Source: Pseudophaeomoniella oleicola (Eukaryota; Ascomycota; Eurotiomycetes; Phaeomoniellales; Phaeomoniellaceae). Taken from it: 64,000 nucleotides of DNA. Positions within the stretch are counted from its first letter, which is position 1. Each line of letters begins with the position of its first letter. The notes below the pieces were generated by a model. The model was given only the letters and a program-made list of their open reading frames with translations. It ran no database searches and was not told where the DNA came from. The stretch spans positions 1 through 64,000 of the forward strand of contig QWDQ01000044.1 in NCBI GenBank assembly GCA_003868215.1, in the 5' to 3' direction. Below, in pieces: positions 56,726-64,000 of this stretch. Position numbers and translations under genes: made by a program.

Positions 56726-57217
56726 ACTTGGGGAGTTCGTTCGCGCAAGACGTGTTGCGGTTCAACAGTGTTTTCAGCCGCTGTGTTTCATTCTGACAGA
56801 GACTCAGAACGAGGGCAATAGATGGGCACGGATTAAATGAGGATGTACAAGCAGAAGGCTGTTATATCATAGATCTGACCTAACGTATGTTTCTCATCAA
56901 ATGGATAGAATGGTATAGTATAGATAGGACGAACACATCACATCGTTGACGCTATACAAACATGCAAACAAGCGGAGAGACGCGCGACAGTTAAGGTTGG
57001 CCCGCTGGTTCGCCTAAAGCTGCTGCCGAGTTTATGTAAGTCATTGCTTACCTAAGAGTTGTGTCGTCACCTCTCTCGGGCTACTTGATTTGCAAGTGCA
57101 GGTAAGTACCTGTATGTAGATGGCAGCATACACAACATACCTTTCTGCAGCGACGACTTTTCTGCTTTGGGTATCAAAAATCCATCCCGCCAAAGGAAAG
57201 CAGATTCTCGGGCTGAA
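56726..57217. other. Divergent promoter INP1/Rrt8-like
   Basis: About 490 bp between start codons. It contains TTACCTAAGAG and CAGGTAAGTACCTG (palindromic) near 57050-57112. No gene. Confidence 0.45.
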
Positions 57218-58435
57218 ATGTCCAATTTCGACCCTAATGCCATTCTGCGCGGCGCTCAGTTGACCATTGTTGGCGGTACGTCATTCTAGATCGATGGCTA
57301 CCGTGATATTCGCACTGATTCCAATGAATAGCTCACCGCGCATTGCAGAATCCCAACATATTCACATCAGACCATTATCGACAAGCGGCAATTGCTGTTT
57401 GTGCTGGGCTAGGAATCAGGACCATCGTCAACATCCCCATCTACGCTGTCAAGTTCCTCTTGTTCGTCCTGTCGTTTTTCGTTGACTTCGACCACGTAAC
57501 ATGGGACGACACTTTGGTCTCAGGGCTCGACTTTCTTGCGAACTCGGTGCTACAGATACCATTCTTTTTGATGACACTTATGTCCTCGGTCACCCCTACA
57601 TTGGATCATCTGTTTATGGATAGCTTGCAATGGGTGGATCAGACCTATGTGCAAAAGCACAAGTCTGACAATCCGAAAGAGTTGCGAGCAATGTACTTTC
57701 CTAACCTGAGAATGTATCCGACGCATGGTGAAGTCGAGAAGAAGAAGAAAAGGAGCATGGTCGATGGAGCTATCCTATTTGGTGTCAAGTATGGAAGGAG
57801 AGCAGCAATCTCTTTGGCCGTCTACGCTTTGTCCTTTCTCCCTGTGATTGGTAGATTTGTTCTCCCCGCCGCGAGTTGCTACACCTTCAACAAAGCTGTC
57901 GGGCCTGTCCCTGCAGCGATCATCTTTGGAGGCGGGGTTCTTCTACCAAGAAGGTACATGGTGTCTTTTCTCCAAACCTATTTTACGTCACGAAGACTGA
58001 TGGCGGAATTGGTAAGTGATCGAAGGACTTGTGCAACAATGGCATTGATTAACCTTGCGTTAGCTTCAACCATACTTCTGCCGCGTCCACTTCACAAGCG
58101 ACCAGAAAAAGCGTTGGTTCATCGACCGTAGCGGCGTTCTATTCGGGTTTTCTTTGGCATTCGCGGTCATGGTAAAGGTACCGTTTCTCGGTGTCCTGAT
58201 ATATGGTATAGCGGAAGCCTCGACGGCTTATCTGATTACCAAGATCACGGAACCGCCACCACCGCCCACCGAGGCACGTGAGTATGTTGAGACCGAAGTT
58301 CGATGGAAGAATAAGCACAAGCTCCTCGATCTACCTCTGGGAAAGTTGGATGAATTCAACACCAAGATGACCGAGACCGATGAAGAACGATCAAGAAGGA
58401 AAGCAACGGAGTCAACAGGAAAAAGGTTTGCGTGA
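57218..58435 (+). CDS. Rrt8/Lds-like (EI24-type) multispan membrane protein
   Basis: Three exons: 57218-57275, 57332-58011 and 58064-58435 (369 aa). Hydrophobic segments recur: IYAVKFLLFVLSFFVDF, NSVLQIPFFLMTLMSS, AISLAVYALSFLPVIGRFVL, GPVPAAIIFGGGVLLP and FGFSLAFAVMVKVPFLGVLI. The GRFVLPAASCYTFNKAVG block and YFCRVHFTSDQKKRWFIDRS match fungal proteins annotated as outer spore wall/lipid-droplet proteins (yeast Rrt8, Lds1, Lds2). Lipid-droplet or ER location is from that family; the tail is charged. Function in a filamentous fungus is not established from sequence. Confidence 0.75.
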
Positions 58436-59338
58436 TCATTGGCAAATTCGACTTCAATGGACGGTGTATTGGCTATTGCAAATCCGCTGACGGCCAAGCA
58501 CGTTGATATGAAGTTGGCCATCGAGCTAAACCAACCTTGAAGCTCGGGGGCTTTGAGGAAGCTCTACTGTACACCTTCCCAAAGGTCTGTAGGTTGGTCC
58601 CTTCGCCAATGACCAATGCTGTGGACGTGGTTGGTAAAGGCCACATACCGTTGGAAGTAACTCAGATATGCAGTCAACTTAGTATACGCAGTACATCTGT
58701 TGGACTTGGGCCACTTCCTGATAATGGCACATCAAGGTAGATGATATCAAGAAGGCTGCAGGGACTGTCATTTGCAAAGAGGGTGGCAAGCTGCTGCTGT
58801 TGCCGCTACTATGCTATGGCACAGGGTTGATTCTGTATAGGCGACACCGTGGCTTCCTTTGGCGACGAAAAAATCATGTTTCCGTGTATAATGAAATTAA
58901 CGGTTGTAATGTATCTTATGACCGAGGGCCATCGAGTAGCTCGTACTTATTTGCGTGGTTGTATGAGAAAAGTGCCTACATGACATAGATACCGAACTTG
59001 AGGATGTTGATGCCAAGGTTTGCCAGGAACTCCGTGTGCTAACGTTACCTCGAAAGAATGTTGAACTCTCGGCCATTCAATCTTTCATCGAATTTCCCTT
59101 CCAGCTTGACAATTGGTATATGACCACCTGGCCAGTCCTTCCTGATGTGATGTATACCATTACTCTAGGTGGTAACACAGCGTACCATTGTCTCCAACGT
59201 CGCCAACCATCGTCCTCTCGCGGCTAAACCAATCGATGTTCGACCTCTCTCTCCCACAGGGACAGTATCAATCTCATAATGAGAACAGCGACGGGGCCAG
59301 ACACCTGTCCGGATCGCTTTCGAGACCACTAACGGAGC
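58436..59338. other. Intergenic with no clear gene
   Basis: About 900 bp. Plus-strand open stretches near 58800-58988 and 59036-59227 are short and without a family. I see no supportable gene. Confidence 0.4.
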
Positions 59339-59957
59339 CTACTGTTTTTGGTCGTCCTGCAAATCCTGTAGCTTATTCTCTGCCCATATGGTGTCTGGGT
59401 CAACCATGAACCGATGGACAAATCGGTAGAACATCGCCTTGTCTCCCTCGACAAGCCGAAACATGATCATCGCCGTCTGAAACCATTCCTTTTGTTTGTC
59501 AAGCTGTGCGATCGTTGGTCGGATCCCATACGTAAGGCACATCATCACCTCTGCTTGGCGAGTCTTCAGTTCCAGAGAACGTTGCAGATTGGATGTGTCA
59601 ATTCCAAATTTGTGCAATTTGTGCAATGCTACATGGACGATCGATCAGCTGTGTCCAAGGAAGCCGACAGCTTGTTCGAGAGATACCCGTGGCATGTAAA
59701 AGCATGCCACCGCGTACTAACCTTCTTGTCGATCAAGCTCGGGATCTTCAAAAAATTCTTCCTCGTCGCTACGGGTTGACTTGGGGTGAGCACCACCAGC
59801 AACGGCGATACCAGGCATAGAAGGATCTGATTTCATCTCGGAGGACCTGTCGTTGCCCTGGTGTCCTGCGCTGTTGGTAACCCGATTCTGCTCTGAAGAT
59901 GACTTGGTTAGTGGTATATTTCACGACGCCTCGTTGTTACAGCTGACCGGAGCTCAT
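59339..59957 (-). CDS. Small orphan protein, three-exon model
   Basis: Not recognised. A three-exon model 59957-59948, 59892-59722 and 59628-59339 gives 156 aa beginning MSSEQNRVTNSAGHQGND. The middle is Ser/Asp-rich and disordered (STRSDEEEFFEDPELDRQE). The C-terminal half is helical and charged (IDTSNLQRSLELKTRQAEV, LDKQKEWFQTAMIMFRLVEG, MFYRFVHRFMVDPDTIW). Introns 2 (GTTAGT...ATGTAG) and the frame join cleanly. Intron 1 relies on a weak GTCAGC donor, so the first ten bases are provisional; the first internal methionine (SEMKSDPS) is the alternative. No signal peptide or span is seen. Confidence 0.5.
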
Positions 59958-60472
59958 GGCTTTTAGAATGGTCCAAGTCTGGTAGGTGTGGTAGAAGGAA
60001 GCCGAATTTCAGAGAGAAAGATGCGTTTGAGAGATGCTTTGAAGCTTTCTATCGCAAATTGGAACTTTTTAGCAGCTTCTAGGCTAACCGTCAAGAAGCA
60101 GTCAACGAACGACGAGTGACAACAGAAGTAATTGCAAATATCTCAAGACTACGACTGACTTGCTATTGGCCACTCCGTGGTCTAGCATCTAAAAACGAGT
60201 ACCATGCATTAAAGGGAGGCGACCAAAGCAGACCAACTTCGTCAGAGAGCCAGTGAGATTGAATGAATGACAGAACAAGACCTAGCGATTGACTGACATG
60301 CTCAAGGTGTTGGGATACTTCAACAAGTATGTACTTCACAACACTATCATGGAAGACCGACACCAGCCAGATTTGATGGCGATTTTCGCTAAAATGGAAC
60401 CCAGCTTGACTGGCATCAATCCTCAGAAACCCGAAGGACAAACAAAGAGCACAAAGCGGACTTCAAACTTAC

Positions 60473-60690
60473 ACTGTTGATCATGACAGCGGATGAAAGG
60501 ACGACGATGCCGACAACTGCTGGGCTCAGTACGACCAATATAACCACCGGATCCAGAGTACCTCTTGGTCTCCAAGAATGACTCCTTGACTTTGTCGTAT
60601 GGAATCTGATATGAGGTTGCAGATACCATACAGATGAACCAACCGTGCTCTCTTTGCGCCACCCATTCTCATTCTGAGGCCTCCGCCATT
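60473..60690 (-). pseudogene. Frame-disturbed fragment with one membrane span
   Basis: Minus strand. One frame starts MRMGGAKRARLVHLYGICNL and runs through ISDSIRQSQGVILGDQE. A different frame then gives TLDPVVILVVLSPAVVGIVV, a clear membrane span, ending at a strong donor AGT|GTAAGT (exon end 60473). The two parts look like one protein separated by a one-base shift near 60557; an unseen intron is the alternative. A third frame carries EEDSLEDRTQEMAEASE just upstream. No family is recognised with confidence. It could be a decayed relative of the orphans on each side or a mis-read real exon. Confidence 0.3.
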
Positions 60691-60778
60691 TCCTGAGTTC
60701 TATCCTCCAGGCTGTCCTCTTCTGAATCGAGTTGCCAGGACTTCTTATCCTTCCATCTTGACTTTCAATTCCAGTAGG

Positions 60779-61276
60779 TCAAGTTCTCTGACTTTTTGAG
60801 TTATTGTGTCCTATTTCCAAATTTAGCAAGGCAAAGATTACGATTGAGAGGAAACTCACTATCCGGCCGTCCATGTCGAGAGTACTTCCAAACCAATCCA
60901 TCAGCCACATTCCGTTAGTATCTGAAGCCCAGATGCAACATAGGTCCAATCTTTCTGTTGGACTTAGAAGATGAAGAGCAGTACAAAGACCCTTTCCGTT
61001 TGTTGTTTTGGTATACATCCACAATAGTCTTCGAATGTCATGGTCCAAGTCATCTGTGTCCACAACTTTGCCACGAGGCAACAATTGTTCAATTTCGAAC
61101 GATGTCTGCAGCAGACGAAGGATAATATATGTTTTGATTTGTGTCAAAAGTGAGTTGCTTTCTTGCTTGCCTAATTTTGGACGCCATGCTTCCATTATCG
61201 CCTCTTTGGTCTGTGATGGGAGAGCTGAATAGACGAAGGCAGCGGTACGTCCGTTAACTCCATTATTTGCCGACAT
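60779..61276 (-). CDS. Orphan protein with a possible 3n intron
   Basis: Not recognised. From ATG 61276 (MSANNGVNGRTAAFVYSALP) the frame runs 165 codons to TGA. It is helical with KEAIMEAWRPKLG, IKTYIILRLLQTSFEIEQLL and LLSPTERLDLCCIWASD. A 72-nt segment 60788-60859 has GTGAGT and TCAG borders and no stop in frame. Spliced, the product is 141 aa ending GRIRT; retained, it gains a hydrophobic stretch VSFLSIVIFALLNLEIGH. No neighbour suggests a role. Confidence 0.5.
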   Translation of the reverse strand: MSANNGVNGRTAAFVYSALPSQTKEAIMEAWRPKLGKQESNSLLTQIKTYIILRLLQTSFEIEQLLPRGKVVDTDDLDHDIRRLLWMYTKTTNGKGLCTALHLLSPTERLDLCCIWASDTNGMWLMDWFGSTLDMDGRIVSFLSIVIFALLNLEIGHNNSKSQRT

Positions 61277-62226
61277 GTTCAAACACTGCTCTCGACTTCC
61301 TTCGGATGAGGTCGCACAGTGTCTACGTATCCCCTCCTCACTTACAGCTGATGGCCACTATATATATACAGGACCGTTGACTTCACCGCCTGGGCGATGC
61401 ATCGTCGCATCTCTCAACGCTAAAAGCCAATGTCAGCCATTCGGACAACATCAGTCTCCTTCCACAGTCCAATCACGATCTTGTACTACCACACATCCAC
61501 CTCTCAAAAATACCCATGATGACCGGACAACGGATGTACAGTTCTAGACACCACACATTCCTCTCTTGGTTACTTGTTGTACAACGCCAGAATCCCTACA
61601 TCTATATGCACCTATGCGCCCTGGCTACGTTTCTGCCTGCTGTTCATGTACCTGCTGCTCTCATGTTGGGTTCTGACTTGATGACCTGCTCTGCTTATCC
61701 TCCTGCGAACGAGGGCCTACATCTGAAGTTTAAGACGCTTCCAGGCGCTAAACGGATAGTGCACATTGGTGAAGCTGTTGCTTGTATTTGATTTCATTCC
61801 ACTGGCATCGACGCAGTACGATGACTGACTATCGCCAATAGACGTCGACCCAACCACCCTCCTTAGCCATGACATGACACCCGCGACCTCCCACCCCTCA
61901 GAGCAATCAAGCAATCAAGCAAGCAAGCGAACAAGAAGCAAAAGAGACACATGCATCAACACCTAGGTATATCAAAAAGAACGGAACAGAACAGAACGTA
62001 GCTCTCGAGATATACACATTACGCCTACAAGAATAGAAGGGAGCAGGTATCAGGATATATATACTAGACTAGGTACTTTTCAATGTTAGGTATACTGTAT
62101 GACTTTACTAGTACAAAGTACGAACCTCACCACGGACCCTCTTCATATAATTACCCTCTCTCCCTACGGGATGGGGAAACGTACGTCACGAACGTAGATA
62201 GGTAATTCTTTGAATCGGCGTAATTT

Positions 62227-62267
<41 letters not shown>

Positions 62268-62743
62268 AGAATCCCATCGGTTACTTACTCTCAGATGTTG
62301 GATGTTCATTCCATACATACATCTTCCATAGGACGTAGAGTAGGGTAGGGTTGGGGAGGGGTGCAAGTACTGGAACTGAATAGTACATCTCAAACATACA
62401 TACATACATACATACCTACGTACAATGGAGGAAATGCTAGGTAGGTACCAGATTGATTGTAACAGATACATGGTTAGATACAAATTTTTATTTCCCGAAA
62501 TTTTGCTTTTGAAAGAAAGCGAAAAGCTCAGTTGATGGAAATTGAGCGGCTGTCTAGACAGATGATAATTGTCTTGGGGGAAGGGAAAAAGGTGGGAATC
62601 CTTGAAACGAATAATGTTCTCCATAATAGTAGTCAGAGTCTCGACGAGGTGGTGATGGTGAATATGCGGGATCGAAGGAGCAGAGAAATAGCATCGCCAA
62701 AGGCACAAGAAAGCAGCAATCTTAGCATCTACGTGACTATCCT
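61277..62743. other. Intergenic with microsatellites
   Basis: About 1.5 kb. It holds CACCTAGGTA at 61960-61969, a (GA) run of 34 bases at 62230-62263, a CATA-type run near 62392-62415 and a GCTAGGTAGGTACC at about 62438. The latter parts probably belong to the glutamine synthetase 3' region. No gene is supported. Confidence 0.5.
62230..62263. repeat. GA dinucleotide microsatellite
   Basis: Uninterrupted GA repeat of about 17 units, downstream of the glutamine synthetase stop. It is followed by a short A run. A CATA tetranucleotide run lies about 130 bp further on. Confidence 0.9.
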
Positions 62744-63718
62744 CTACTTGCCACCAGCTGGCTTCTCCTCGGGAGGAAGGGCGCCGTACATCGTCTCGAC
62801 CATGATACCGGTGACTTGGTATGGGTCAGCGTTGGAAGCCGGTCGTCGGTCTTCAAAGTAACCCTTGCCCTCCTTGACACATTGACGTGGGATACGGACC
62901 GATGAGCCACGATTGGCGTCACCCCAGGTGAACTTGTCAATGCTGGAGGTTTCGTGCTTGCCGGTCATACGGAGCTCGTTACCGGTACCGTAGACCTTGA
63001 TGTGCTCAACGTGACGGCCCTCAAGGTTCTTCATCATAGCATGGATGGCCTTGAGTCCACCTTCCTCTCGCATCTCCTTGCTGGAGACGTTGGTGTGGAG
63101 ACCAGCACCGTTCCAGTCACCTGGAATTGGCTTGGGGTTGAAGGTAACAACAGCACCGAATTCCTCAGAGATACGGTGGAGGAGGAATCGAGACATCCAG
63201 AGCTGATCACCCAGATCAATTCCTACGCAAGGACCAACTTGGTATTCCCATTGAGCTGGCATAACCTCGGCGTTGATACCAGAAATGTTGATGCCAGCAT
63301 ACAAGCAAGCCTTGTAATGAGCCTCGACGATGTCACGGCAGAACACTCGGTTAGTGCCGACACCGCAGTAGTATGGGCCTTGTGGACCTGGGTAGCCACC
63401 CTTTGGCCAACCGTATGGCCAGCCTTCAGGGCCGAGGAGAGTATATTCTTGTTCCAGACCGAACCAAGTCTCGTGCTTGGCGTGGGCCTCCATCAACCTT
63501 GCGGCATCGTGGCGGTAGTTGAACTTGTTTGGGGTTCCATCGTGGTTCCAGGTCTCGCACATAACCAAGATGTTATCACCCTTTCTGAGAGGGTCTGGGT
63601 ACATGGCCGCGGGTCGGAGGTAGACATCGGAGTTGCTACCTGGAGCTTGTTCCGTGGAAGAACCGTCGAAGTTCCACTCTGGGAGGTCATCGACGCTGCT
63701 GGGCTTCTTGCTCAATGT
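62744..63718 (-). CDS. GLN1: Glutamine synthetase, 3' exon (partial)
   Basis: ATP-dependent ligation of ammonia to glutamate, cytosolic, central to nitrogen assimilation. Only the last exon is in the window (324 codons before the stop). It starts after the acceptor TTTTAG at 63719 with [20 protein letters not shown], so the first roughly 40 residues lie on exon(s) beyond the right edge. Key motifs present: [64 protein letters not shown] and [13 protein letters not shown]. The long frame appears to open at 63715 but that codon is TTG (Leu), confirming it is internal. The end is [10 protein letters not shown]. Confidence 0.95.
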   Translation of the reverse strand, partial: TLSKKPSSVDDLPEWNFDGSSTEQAPGSNSDVYLRPAAMYPDPLRKGDNILVMCETWNHDGTPNKFNYRHDAARLMEAHAKHETWFGLEQEYTLLGPEGWPYGWPKGGYPGPQGPYYCGVGTNRVFCRDIVEAHYKACLYAGINISGINAEVMPAQWEYQVGPCVGIDLGDQLWMSRFLLHRISEEFGAVVTFNPKPIPGDWNGAGLHTNVSSKEMREEGGLKAIHAMMKNLEGRHVEHIKVYGTGNELRMTGKHETSSIDKFTWGDANRGSSVRIPRQCVKEGKGYFEDRRPASNADPYQVTGIMVETMYGALPPEEKPAGGK

Positions 63719-64000
63719 CTAAAACAAATCCCAAAGGTCAGCATTCAATTCATGAACGGCAAAGCGTAATTGAGCGGAGATCGTAGTATTAGCTCTATCG
63801 CCTGACAGCATCTACGCAAACATGCAGAGACATCATCTTCTCCTCGGAAGGCAACGCCAAGGCGACCGATAATAAGCGCGAGAATTGGTTTCTGCCGAGT
63901 GCTCATTGGTGATTCAAATCACCAACAAAGCGCCCAATCAATTGCGCCTGGCAGGATGCCGGTGTCGCAGGCCAGGGTGGGCGATATTCAAGAAACTAGA
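63719..64000 (-). other. Glutamine synthetase intron or leader, with inverted repeat
   Basis: At least 282 bp without the missing N-terminal coding sequence, so intron 1 is longer than most here or an exon is missing. A 9-bp perfect inverted repeat TTGGTGATT-CA-AATCACCAA lies at 63906-63925. Confidence 0.5.

Overview
The window is nuclear DNA of a filamentous ascomycete (Pezizomycotina). The evidence is short introns of about 47-72 nt with GT-AG borders and CTAAC-like branch points, typical filamentous-fungus families (class III chitin synthase, Opy2, Inp1, Dal5/Liz1-type transporter, Zn2Cys6 and fungal transcription factor domains) and an AT-rich block that looks like repeat-induced point mutation (RIP). 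A leotiomycete (Helotiales-like) is my best guess, but that is inference.

Layout. 1-1500 is an AT-rich isochore with a 133-bp tandem repeat whose two copies differ almost only by transitions. 1500-6700 is a graveyard: a decayed transposase-like element on the minus strand (about 2540-5110), a coiled-coil relic on the opposite strand inside it, and a short C-terminal ORF fragment. From 6728 on the window is ordinary gene-rich euchromatin with small gaps and no obvious cluster: ILV5, a serine/threonine dehydratase-like enzyme, SLD2, RPC1 (RNA polymerase III), GUF1, MAD2, an MFS transporter, a small methyltransferase, UBC12, a class III chitin synthase, OPY2, PRI1, a cytochrome b5-sphingolipid delta-8 desaturase, a PGM3/PRM15 phosphopentomutase, LPD1, a HAD hydrolase, a C2H2-plus-Zn2Cys6 transcription factor, an SDR, SGD1/NOM1, SRP14, INP1 and an Rrt8-like membrane protein. 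58.4-62.7 kb is less dense and holds orphan genes and a frame-disturbed fragment. The window ends inside glutamine synthetase, whose first exon lies beyond the right edge.

The genes are mostly unrelated housekeeping functions. Loose themes are nitrogen and branched-chain amino-acid metabolism (ILV5, dehydratase, LPD1, GLN1), DNA replication and mitosis (SLD2, PRI1, MAD2) and cell surface/stress signalling (chitin synthase, OPY2). GUF1/MAD2, SGD1/SRP14, INP1/Rrt8-like and desaturase/PGM3 are head-to-head pairs. Several genes need a start downstream of the longest open frame because that frame opens with TTG or GTG; I give the ATG start.

I found no convincing new multi-gene system. The items most worth a second look are the RIP-marked repeat, the nested relic at 2.5-5.1 kb, a GC-AG intron in the transporter, a 72-nt intron in an orphan gene whose retention would add a hydrophobic segment, the orphan cluster at 59-61 kb and a dispersed intergenic palindrome TACCTAGGTA.
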